From a bacterium (GTDB taxonomy: Bacteria > UBA8248): 6,327 nt of DNA. The notes under the pieces were generated by a model that had not been told where the DNA came from, did not search any database, and saw nothing but the letters and a program-made list of their open reading frames with translations. A program made the translations under genes and the position numbers. Of this stretch, positions 1 to 5,590 are shown piece after piece; the stretch's first letter is position 1; every line of letters starts with the position of its first letter. The stretch spans positions 1-6,327 of the forward strand of contig JAQBZT010000177.1 in NCBI GenBank assembly GCA_027622355.1. The letters run 5' to 3'.

Positions 1-6
1 CGGCGC

Positions 7-37
7 GAGGAATCTGCTTTTCCACAGCAGATTCCTC
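7..37. repeat. Perfect 12-bp inverted repeat (intergenic palindromic element)
   Basis: The arms GAGGAATCTGCT (7-18) and AGCAGATTCCTC (26-37) are exact reverse complements around a 7-nt loop, so this would form a stable hairpin in RNA or single-stranded DNA. It is followed by a GC-rich stretch ending in CTTCGGAATGACA (50-62), whose GGAAT can also pair with ATTCC at 31-35. No T-tract follows on the plus strand and no T-run follows on the minus strand within the window, so it is not a standard intrinsic terminator. The wording resembles short dispersed intergenic repeats common in environmental genomes. That resemblance is from memory, and only one copy lies in this window. It sits downstream of the 3' end of the membrane-protein gene that ends at 100. 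Confidence 0.6.
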
Positions 38-99
38 AGTCGCTGCGCTCCTTCGGAATGACACCGCTGGTCCATTGTGCAAACTAACCCACTGCCGAC

Positions 100-1059
100 T
101 CACTTCCCGTCTCGCGCCTCGATGTTGTCCTGCCGCTGGTGAACGAACAGATCGGCGTAGGCTTTCGGCAAAAAGATCAGCCCGAACAGACCGTTGGCGA
201 GCATGAAGGTGAGGTGGGAGGCGAGGCTGTAGGCGAGGAGATCCGCCTCGGCCGCATAGCCGCTGAAGAAGAAGATCCAGGCGGCCTGGGAGGTGCCCAG
301 GTGGGCCACCGTGACGGGCAGGGCGGCGACCAGAAAGACGACCGGCAGAAAGATCAGCAACCGCAGGAGGGGGATCTCGATCCCAAAGAGGGAGAGCGCG
401 TAGCGGTGGACGAAGATGGAGAGGAGGAAAATCGATCCTTTCATCAGGAGGACGGCGGCCATCTGCCAGAAGCGCGCGCTCCGCAGGGTGTGGAAGATGG
501 GGCTCTCCTTCCACCGGGGGAAGGGGATTCCACGTGCGAGGAGCAGGGCGCAGGTCCAGACGGCGGCCAGCCCCAGGGGGAGGAGGATGGAGGCGCCGGG
601 CAGCGTGCCCGGAAAGCCCCAGAGGCCGATGGTGGCGAAAAGGAGGAGGTTGGTGGCCTCCAGGAGGATGAGGGTGGCGATGGTGCCCGAGATTCGCCCG
701 AGCGGCGTCAGGAACCGTCTGTAGATGTAGAGGGCGAGCGCCGCCTGCGCGAGCTGGGTGTTGATCAGCGAGACAAGGTAGGTGGAGGCGCGGACCGGGA
801 GCAGCTCGCGGTAGCGGATCGGCCCGTGAAACCAGCGCACCATCCGCGAGAGGACGAAGGTGTCCACCGAGAAGAAGCAGAGAGAGAAAACGCCCATCAG
901 GGCGAAGAAAGGCAGCAGCCGGGCGCGGGAGATCGCATCCCAGAACCGATCAAAGGGGATGCGCGTGAAGATGAAGGCGAAGATGAGGAGGGTGAGCGCC
1001 AGCGGCCAAAGGCGCGCCCAGAGCGGGGTTTTCTTGGCGCTGTGCGCGGGGGTGTCCAA
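100..1059 (-). CDS. Polytopic membrane protein, lysylphosphatidylglycerol synthase transmembrane-region-like
   Basis: This 319-residue protein is almost entirely hydrophobic helices, at roughly residues 15-33, 48-72, 92-113, 123-147, 154-175, 198-218, 229-252 and 273-298, joined by short basic loops. The motif around residues 247-260 (LPVTVAHLGTSQAA) resembles the conserved proline, glycine and polar stretch of the LPG-synthase membrane domain family (PF03706/UPF0104). In that family the domain flips or handles lipids, as in MprF, or occurs alone as a protein of unknown role. There is no soluble aminoacyltransferase domain, so lysyl-PG synthesis itself is not supported; a stand-alone lipid- or isoprenoid-linked membrane role is inferred. 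The start is TTG at 1059, six nt after the stop of the upstream SDR and in the same frame. It is the only ATG/GTG/TTG start before the first helix and has no clear Shine-Dalgarno, which suggests translational coupling. The coding assignment is firm; the family is likely and the substrate unknown. Confidence 0.82.
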   Translation of the reverse strand: MDTPAHSAKKTPLWARLWPLALTLLIFAFIFTRIPFDRFWDAISRARLLPFFALMGVFSLCFFSVDTFVLSRMVRWFHGPIRYRELLPVRASTYLVSLINTQLAQAALALYIYRRFLTPLGRISGTIATLILLEATNLLLFATIGLWGFPGTLPGASILLPLGLAAVWTCALLLARGIPFPRWKESPIFHTLRSARFWQMAAVLLMKGSIFLLSIFVHRYALSLFGIEIPLLRLLIFLPVVFLVAALPVTVAHLGTSQAAWIFFFSGYAAEADLLAYSLASHLTFMLANGLFGLIFLPKAYADLFVHQRQDNIEARDGK

Positions 1060-1065
1060 GGGCGG

Positions 1066-1989
1066 TCAGCTTCGCGGGGGCAGGCAGTGGGCGAGGGTTT
1101 CCGCGATGGGGGTGAGGGCGAAGGGGAGGGTGTTCTTTATCTCCTCGGCGTCCGCCAGGTGTTCGTTGAAAAGGGTGTCGTAGACTGTGTGGTTCCAGCC
1201 GATGGAAGGGATGATCGAGCTGCAGCACACGGCGCTCAGCCAGGCGATGGGGCGCGGGATGGGGATGATTTTCGGGTTTTTCCCGAGGCGGCTTCCGGCC
1301 CGTCGGATCAGATCGGCAAAAGTGAGCGTGTCCGGTCCCGGCAAGTTGACGATCTGGAGCGGGCGGGTCGGGTTGAGGATGGCCCATTCGATCGCGGCGA
1401 TGACATCGTTTTGGGAAACGGGTTGAATCCGGAAGTTGCCCCCCTTCACCAGCGGAACGAAAGATGCGCCCGCCGCCCGCTTGAGACCCGCGAGCGCGGC
1501 GCCTTCGGACCCGAGGACCATCGGGACGCGGAATATGGCTCCGCCCAGATCGGCGCTTTGGATGGCCTGCTCGGCCAGCCCCTTCGAGCGGATATAGAGG
1601 TTTCGCGACTCCGGGTCCGCTCCGATGAAGCTGAGGTAGATGATGTTTTTGATCCCGGCCTCGAGTGTGGCCAGGACGACGTTCTGGGTGGACTTGAAAT
1701 TCGCGTCCAGGAGTGTTTCCCCGGCCTTTGGGCGCAGCGCCCCGGCCAGGTGGACGATGGTGTCGGCCCCTTCGATCTGCCGCCGGATTTGATCCTTGTC
1801 GCCGTAATCCACTGCCAGAATTTCAGCGGAGAGCGGCCGGAGCGCCGCCGCCCGCCCCAGATCGCGCACCAGGGCGCGCAGGCGGGTCGGGATGGTTCCG
1901 CCCTCGCGGCTCAACCACTGAATCAAATGTTTGCCGATGGCGCCATTCGCGCCGGTGACGACGATGTCGATCGGAGTCTGCTCCTGCAA
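1066..1989 (-). CDS. NAD(P)-binding atypical SDR / NAD-dependent epimerase-dehydratase-like protein
   Basis: This 307-residue Rossmann-fold protein opens with a dinucleotide-binding glycine motif, TGANGAIG (residues 12-19), directly after the first beta strand. A second-strand Asp-containing region, VDYGD (60-64), and a VHLAG segment (79-83) follow. The catalytic-type residues are S120 (YLS), Y132 and K136, giving the YxxxK signature. The segment IQPVSQNDVIAAI (188-200) matches the post-catalytic region of atypical SDRs of the NmrA/complex-I 39-kDa-subunit-like group. The substrate (sugar nucleotide, quinone- or lipid-linked compound) cannot be read from sequence. It is the middle gene of the minus-strand cluster, 74 nt after the AKR. 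The start is uncertain: TTG at 1989 is the only normal start codon close to the first strand, and no good Shine-Dalgarno precedes it. The next in-frame upstream codons as far as the AKR 3' end contain no ATG, GTG or TTG. Confidence 0.88.
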   Translation of the reverse strand: MQEQTPIDIVVTGANGAIGKHLIQWLSREGGTIPTRLRALVRDLGRAAALRPLSAEILAVDYGDKDQIRRQIEGADTIVHLAGALRPKAGETLLDANFKSTQNVVLATLEAGIKNIIYLSFIGADPESRNLYIRSKGLAEQAIQSADLGGAIFRVPMVLGSEGAALAGLKRAAGASFVPLVKGGNFRIQPVSQNDVIAAIEWAILNPTRPLQIVNLPGPDTLTFADLIRRAGSRLGKNPKIIPIPRPIAWLSAVCCSSIIPSIGWNHTVYDTLFNEHLADAEEIKNTLPFALTPIAETLAHCLPPRS

Positions 1990-2063
1990 GCTGAATCTGG
2001 GTGCACCAAACCGTTTCCGCTTTGGGGGGAAGAGTATGCCGCCAGCGGGGGAAATTTCAAACC

Positions 2064-3296
2064 CTACGCCCGGCCGGAGAGCATCCGGTGGGTGGGTCCG
2101 GTCAACTGCTCAATCTTCAGGCCGAAGGGGCAGGCGCCCGCACAGGCGAGGGACTCGCAGGTGAGGCAGGCTTCCGCCCCGGCTCCCAGCATGGCGTACT
2201 CGCTCCGGGCCAGCCGCATGTCGCCGTAGCCGCGGGCGTACATCCGCGTGCGGAGCACATCCGGGATGGACACCCCCTTCGGGCAGGCGCCCTCGCAGGC
2301 GTCGCAGGCCTGGCGGCAGAAGGAAGCGCCGTTGATCTTGGCGTAGGTCTTGAGGAGGCGGAAATCCTCCCGGGCCGCCGAGCGCCACCCCGAGGCGCCG
2401 ACATACTCGCTGATGAGCGAGCGGCTCGTCATGGAGATGATGAGGCTGTCCACATCCGGGTTGGAGAGCACCCACCGGAAGGCGGCCTGGGCGTAGGTGG
2501 CGCCGCCCTTTTCGTAGGGGCGCATGTCGTTGAGCCGCCCGCCGTAGAGGACTTTCATGGCGATGATCCCGATGCCTTTTGATTTGGCTTTCTTGATGGC
2601 GGCGGGGAGGGCGGGCTGGCGCGCGATGAAGTCGAAGCCCCGGGTGAAGCGCTCGAAGAAGGCGGGGTCTTGCCCGAAGTTGTAGGCCACGAGAAATACG
2701 TCCACCCCGCCCGCCATGCCGGCATCCAGGCAGGAGATGAGGCGTCCGGCGTGGCCGGAGATGCCCGTGTAGCGGATCTTGCCCTGCTTCTTGGCGAGCG
2801 CGTTGAACTCGTGCCACTCGGGGTTGGTGATCACCTCCGGGTTGTTCACGGCGTGATTGAAGTAGACATCCACATAATCCGTGCGGAGGCTGCGGAGGCT
2901 TTTCTCCAGCGTCTCCATCATTTGCTCTTTCCGGGAGGAGGACCAGGTGGATGTTTTCGAGGTGAGGTAGACCTTGTCCCGTTTGCCGCGAAGGGCGTTG
3001 CCGATGGTTTTTTCCGACTCGCCGCCCGTATAGCTCTCGGCGCTGTCGAAGTAGTTGACCCCGAGGTCGAGGGCGTGGTGGACGAGATCCTCCTCGCCGG
3101 AGCCGAGACGGCTTCCGCCGAAGGAGATGTCCGACATGCGGATGTCGGTGCGGCCCAGTTGCTTGTAGCGGCGCACGCCGGCCGGGGTCTGCGCGCCGGC
3201 ATCCTGAGCCAGCGGCAAAAGGCCGAGCGAGAGCCCGGCGAGGGTTCCCCTCTGGAGGAATTCCCGGCGATCCAGGACAGGTTTTTCGGGATGCAT
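2064..3296 (-). CDS. Tat-targeted aldo/keto reductase with C-terminal double 4Fe-4S domain
   Basis: This 410-residue protein has three parts. The N-terminus carries a twin-arginine signal, DRREFLQRG (9-17), then a hydrophobic segment (about 18-30) and an Ala-x-Ala cleavage candidate (33-35). Residues about 42-320 form the AKR barrel, with the catalytic tetrad D84, Y89 (FDSAESY), K114 (LTSKT) and H148 (YFNHA). The C-terminus holds two cysteine motifs: C327-x3-C331-x2-C334-x3-C338-P and C377-x2-C380-x4-C385-x3-C389-P, as in 4Fe-4S dicluster domains attached to AKRs. The likely role is NAD(P)-linked carbonyl reduction or oxidation coupled to iron-sulfur electron transfer, possibly in the periplasm; the substrate is unknown. 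The frame is open upstream to 3527, but ATG 3296 is chosen because the Tat motif follows immediately and an AGAGG-type ribosome site lies just upstream. It is the first gene of the minus-strand cluster, with its own promoter candidate. Confidence 0.93.
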   Translation of the reverse strand: MHPEKPVLDRREFLQRGTLAGLSLGLLPLAQDAGAQTPAGVRRYKQLGRTDIRMSDISFGGSRLGSGEEDLVHHALDLGVNYFDSAESYTGGESEKTIGNALRGKRDKVYLTSKTSTWSSSRKEQMMETLEKSLRSLRTDYVDVYFNHAVNNPEVITNPEWHEFNALAKKQGKIRYTGISGHAGRLISCLDAGMAGGVDVFLVAYNFGQDPAFFERFTRGFDFIARQPALPAAIKKAKSKGIGIIAMKVLYGGRLNDMRPYEKGGATYAQAAFRWVLSNPDVDSLIISMTSRSLISEYVGASGWRSAAREDFRLLKTYAKINGASFCRQACDACEGACPKGVSIPDVLRTRMYARGYGDMRLARSEYAMLGAGAEACLTCESLACAGACPFGLKIEQLTGPTHRMLSGRA

Positions 3297-3298
3297 GT

Positions 3299-3308
3299 TG
3301 CCCTCTTC
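3299..3308 (-). promoter_or_regulatory. Ribosome binding site that fixes the AKR start
   Basis: Read on the minus strand, the sequence CCGAAGAGGGCAAC runs directly into the ATG at 3296. The purine-rich GAAGAGGG core sits about five bases from the start codon. It supports the 3296 start over the upstream in-frame candidate at 3527, which would place an unlikely Arg/Pro-rich 77-residue extension before the Tat signal. Confidence 0.65.
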
Positions 3309-3326
3309 GGCGGCTGGAGATGTCCT

Positions 3327-3355
3327 AGGATATGCAAACGGGCGGGAGCTGACAA
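3327..3355 (-). promoter_or_regulatory. Sigma70-like promoter of the AKR cluster
   Basis: On the minus strand, TTGTCA (3355-3350, five of six matches to TTGACA) is followed after exactly 17 bp by TATCCT (3332-3327, four of six matches to TATAAT). Transcription would start near 3320, giving a leader of about 24 nt before the AKR ATG at 3296. Position, spacing and strand fit a promoter for the whole AKR-SDR-membrane protein unit. This is a pattern match only. Confidence 0.5.
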
Positions 3356-3402
3356 GATAGGCTTTTGCGCCCAAGCGCCGCGGCCCGACGGGTTTCCCCG
3401 GG

Positions 3403-3431
3403 TGGTCCCGAAGTCTGCCCCCGCCTATAAT
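3403..3431 (+). promoter_or_regulatory. Candidate promoter of the methyltransferase gene
   Basis: A consensus -10 hexamer, TATAAT, lies at 3426-3431. The matching -35 position at 17-bp spacing reads TGGTCC (3403-3408), only three of six matches, so the element is lopsided and may need an activator. Transcription would start near 3438, about 44 nt before the ATG at 3482. It is divergent from, and some 70 bp away from, the AKR promoter, so the two could share regulation. Confidence 0.4.
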
Positions 3432-3470
3432 CCGGGCACGCGGATGAAAACGCAAAAGTATGGTTTTGCC

Positions 3471-3475
3471 GGAGG
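3471..3475 (+). promoter_or_regulatory. Shine-Dalgarno of the methyltransferase gene
   Basis: A GGAGG core lies six nt upstream of the ATG at 3482. This is near-ideal spacing and fixes the start of the methyltransferase, whose first beta strand and SAM motif begin only eight residues later. Confidence 0.75.
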
Positions 3476-3481
3476 TTTTGG

Positions 3482-4073
3482 ATGAAAGCGCTTGGGCGTT
3501 CGCTCGATATCGGCTGCGGACAGGCAAAAAAGGCGGGCGCGTTCGGAGTGGACATCAACGCCCGGACGGATGCCGATGTTTTGGCCGATGTCTCGGGCGA
3601 TGGTCTTCCCTTCCAGGCCGGCAGCTTCGAGCGCATCTGGATCTCCCACATCATCGAGCATGTAGAATCCCCGCTGCGGCTTCTGGAGGAGATCCACCGC
3701 GTCGGCCGCGAAGACGCCGAGATCGAGGGGGTGACTCCGCACTTCTCCAACCCCTGCAGCTTCGCCGACCCGACCCACCGCCATCACTTTTCATTTTATG
3801 TTCCTGAACTTTTTCCGCGATCAGGCCGCGCCCGCCTCGGGCGCACGCAAGTGGGCGAATCGTTTTCTGGAGTGCTATTACCCGGCCATCGGTTTTTACA
3901 CGGGGGTCCGCTTTGAGGTGCTGGAGCTGGAACTGACCTTCTGCCGGCTCCACCGCTGGCTCGGGATCGCCTGGCTGGCCAACCGCTTTCCCGAGATTTG
4001 GGAATTTCACTTCTCGGGCATCTTCCGGGCCCGGGACATCCGCTTCCGCCTCCGGGCGCGGAAGGGTTCCTGA
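3482..4073 (+). pseudogene. SAM-dependent class I methyltransferase, frame broken once
   Basis: The first part (3482 to about 3811) encodes a typical Methyltransf_11-like fold. The SAM-binding motif LDIGCG is at residues 8-13, the GVD end of strand 2 at 22-24, LPF at 42-44, and the SFERIWISHIIEHV helix/strand at 48-61, followed by an EEIHRV segment and DPTHRHHFSFY (96-106). After that the frame loses family character and runs to a stop at 3916. The matching continuation lies in the next frame and ends with TGA at 4073. Removing one T from the run at 3810-3814 joins them as ..YVPELFRDQAAP.. and gives a continuous protein of 196 residues, the usual length for such small enzymes. The substrate is unknown. 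This could be a recent pseudogene, a sequencing or assembly error in the homopolymer, or, less likely, programmed frameshifting. The upstream GGAGG is intact. The gene converges on the M24 gene. Confidence 0.75.
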
Positions 4074-4080
4074 AAAAATT

Positions 4081-4110
4081 CTGAGACAAAAAAAACCTGA
4101 GACAAAAAAA
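4081..4110. repeat. Tandem direct repeat CTGAGAC plus A-tract (two copies)
   Basis: CTGAGAC followed by eight A (4081-4095) is repeated as CTGAGAC followed by seven A (4097-4110), at a 16-bp period. Read on the minus strand this gives two successive T-tracts, each followed by GTCTCAG, immediately downstream of the terminator hairpin. It probably arose by duplication of the T-tract segment. Confidence 0.7.
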
Positions 4111-4134
4111 GGAGAGGCCCCGCGGGGCCCCTCC
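4104..4134 (-). terminator. Intrinsic terminator of the M24 gene (weakly bidirectional)
   Basis: Positions 4111-4134 form a GC-rich hairpin: GGAG pairs with CTCC and GGCCCC with GGGGCC, with one A/C mismatch and a tight central GC turn. On the minus strand it is followed at once by seven T (complement of 4110-4104) and, after GTCTCAGG, by eight more. This is a textbook Rho-independent terminator, 28 nt past the M24 stop at 4162. On the plus strand the hairpin is followed only after about ten nt by five T (4145-4149), so termination of the methyltransferase transcript here would be weaker. Confidence 0.85.
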
Positions 4135-4161
4135 CGTCGTGCGCTTTTTGTCTTTGCCGCC

Positions 4162-5397
4162 TCAGGCGCCGAGAATGCGGAAGTGGCGCTCCTGCTTGAG
4201 GAGCGGCTCCCATCCATCTTTCTTGACGATCACCGAGTATTCGATCTGGTAGCCCCCGTAGCCCATCGTCCCGATCGGCGCCTCGATGTTGATGACGGCG
4301 TTCTCGGGCAGGGGAATCTCCGAGGTTTTGGGCAGGAACGGCTGGTCGTACTTCACCTCGTCGGCGAGGATGAAGGGAAACTCCCGCGCCTCGAGGCCGA
4401 CGGTGTGGCCGGCAAAGGGGCTGTTGAAGCCGGGGAGGCCGGCCTTGTGAATGCCCTTTTTCAGGGCGTTGTAGATCTGCCCGCCGGTCACGCCCTCCTT
4501 GACGATGTTGACGCCCTCGTGGAAGCCGGTCTCGACGGCCTTCCACTCGCGCTTGGACTGCGCGGAGGGCTCGCCGATGGAGCCGCAGCTTCCGGTGTCG
4601 GCGTTGTAGTTTCTGAAGAAGAGGCCGGCGTCGAACATGAAGTGCTCGCCCCTTTTCAGCTTCCGGTTGGTCGGGGGGAAGATGAAGCAAGAGCGCGGGC
4701 CGCTGTTGAAGTGGAACCAGTGCCACATGCCGCCGGGCCGGGCGACCTCCTGCCGCCAGACCTCGGCCACGTCATTTTCGGAGACGCCTTCCTTGATAAA
4801 ACCAAAGAACTTGGCGATGGCGTTCTCGTTGACCTCGGCCGCCGCGCGCAGGCGCTCGATCTCCTCGGGGGTTTTCACCAGGCGGATCATCAGGAAAAGA
4901 TTCGTGCCGGGGAGGAACTCACAATCGGGCAGCTTGTCCTTCAGCCTCTCGAAGAGGGCGGGCGGGCACCCTTCCTGATCCAGGGCGATCCGGCCCTTCG
5001 TGATGCCCCGGTTTTTGAGGGCGGTGACCAGAGCGTCCACGATGGTGGGGTATTTCCCCCCCGACTCGTGGAGATGCAGATACATGCGCATCTCATCGTC
5101 CGGCGGGGTGTACCCCTCGGGGATGATAAGGGCGGACTGGCCGCCGTAGCTGTAGACGTTATCGGCGTATCCGCCGTAGGCGGCGTAGTAGCTGTTGTCC
5201 GAGCGGGTCATGATGAGGTCGCTTCCCGCCTGGGGGTCGTTGACGAGCAGGGCGTAGCTCTGGAGGCTGCGGTAGACGCGCTGCGCCCATCCGACGTGGC
5301 CGGTCAGGTAGGTGACGTTCTCGAGAGTGGTCCCGATCATCGCCACGAGGTTGTGCTGGGTCATCAGTTCATGGGCGCGTTCTTTGTTCAAGAGCAT
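4162..5397 (-). CDS. M24 family (creatinase/Xaa-Pro peptidase-fold) metalloenzyme
   Basis: This 411-residue protein has a creatinase-type N-terminal domain (about 1-165) and a C-terminal pita-bread domain (about 175-405), the usual two-domain M24B length. All five dinuclear-metal ligands are visible: D256 (FDAG), D267 (NADTG), H331 (GHTVGLE), E372 (INIEAP) and E386 (QIEYSV). The two histidines that assist peptide cleavage in aminopeptidase P and prolidase are replaced at the aligned positions by F240 (after S232-G233) and R338 (AREFP). Function may therefore be hydrolysis of an unusual small substrate rather than Xaa-Pro cleavage; the fold also includes creatinase and the DMSP lyase DddP. No signal peptide is seen, so it is probably cytoplasmic. 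The ATG at 5397 has GGAGG six nt upstream. It is a single gene ending in a strong terminator and diverging from the HD gene. Family assignment is firm; the reaction is not known. Confidence 0.92.
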   Translation of the reverse strand: MLLNKERAHELMTQHNLVAMIGTTLENVTYLTGHVGWAQRVYRSLQSYALLVNDPQAGSDLIMTRSDNSYYAAYGGYADNVYSYGGQSALIIPEGYTPPDDEMRMYLHLHESGGKYPTIVDALVTALKNRGITKGRIALDQEGCPPALFERLKDKLPDCEFLPGTNLFLMIRLVKTPEEIERLRAAAEVNENAIAKFFGFIKEGVSENDVAEVWRQEVARPGGMWHWFHFNSGPRSCFIFPPTNRKLKRGEHFMFDAGLFFRNYNADTGSCGSIGEPSAQSKREWKAVETGFHEGVNIVKEGVTGGQIYNALKKGIHKAGLPGFNSPFAGHTVGLEAREFPFILADEVKYDQPFLPKTSEIPLPENAVINIEAPIGTMGYGGYQIEYSVIVKKDGWEPLLKQERHFRILGA

Positions 5398-5403
5398 GTC
5401 GGG

Positions 5404-5408
5404 CCTCC
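5404..5408 (-). promoter_or_regulatory. Shine-Dalgarno of the M24 gene
   Basis: The minus strand reads GGAGG followed by a six-nt spacer (CCCGAC) and the ATG at 5397. It fixes the M24 start, which is also where the family's N-terminal domain should begin. Confidence 0.7.
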
Positions 5409-5465
5409 GCCTTACGGGGTAGCGATGTGTAGAAGTCGGTTCTTCGAATGTGTGGGGTGAAATCT

Positions 5466-5493
5466 ACCACAAAGGGGGAATGGGGACCACAAA
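5466..5493. repeat. Direct repeat ACCACAAA, two copies 20 bp apart (candidate operator)
   Basis: ACCACAAA occurs at 5466-5473 and again at 5486-5493, a 20-bp period that puts both copies on nearly the same face of the helix. They lie between the divergent M24 and HD genes, 11 bp upstream of a TTGACA hexamer facing the HD gene. The position suits a regulator binding site, but eight bases twice could be chance, and no regulator gene is present in the window. Confidence 0.3.
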
Positions 5494-5504
5494 ACCAAGG
5501 TTTC

Positions 5505-5534
5505 TTGACAGGACGCCGCCGATCCCGGAAGGAT
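5505..5534 (+). promoter_or_regulatory. Candidate promoter of the HD-domain gene
   Basis: A perfect -35 hexamer, TTGACA, lies at 5505-5510. The best -10 match is AAGGAT at 5529-5534 after 18 bp, only three of six matches, so the pair is incomplete. The orientation and distance (about 50 nt of leader to the ATG at 5591) suit the HD gene. Confidence 0.35.
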
Positions 5535-5590
5535 GAGCGGGAAGGGGAGAAAAAGAGGCGATTTGGCTTTCCGTTTGGAGGTTTCCGGGC

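Noticed and set aside
7..37. The inverted repeat as an intrinsic terminator
   Set aside because: No T-tract follows the stem on either strand in the window.
100..1059. Calling the membrane protein MprF or lysyl-PG synthase
   Set aside because: It lacks the soluble aminoacyltransferase domain, so only a membrane-domain resemblance can be supported.
1990..2063. Terminator between the AKR and SDR genes (CCAAA..TTTGG)
   Set aside because: The stem is only five base pairs with a ten-nt loop and no T-tract, so co-transcription remains the simpler reading.
139..2229. A 696-codon open frame on the plus strand across the membrane-protein, SDR and AKR 3' ends
   Set aside because: It is in exact antisense codon register with the membrane-protein and SDR genes. 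It stays open only because those genes avoid TTA, CTA and TCA codons in GC-rich DNA. Its translation is a Gly/Glu/Asp/Arg-rich low-complexity product with no fold signature.
2670..3485. A 271-codon plus-strand open frame
   Set aside because: It is an antisense register shadow of the AKR gene and also runs across its promoter region.
3297..3527. A 77-residue N-terminal extension of the AKR to an upstream in-frame start
   Set aside because: The extension is Arg/Pro-rich, spans both promoter candidates and the methyltransferase start, and would bury the Tat signal. ATG 3296 has a good ribosome site.
4162..5397. Calling the M24 protein a DMSP lyase (DddP)
   Set aside because: The shared fold and metal site are not specific, and I could not align DddP's catalytic aspartate. 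There is no DMSP-related neighbour.
4183..5460. A 425-codon plus-strand open frame
   Set aside because: It is the antisense register shadow of the M24 gene, whose family motifs and metal ligands are all on the minus strand.
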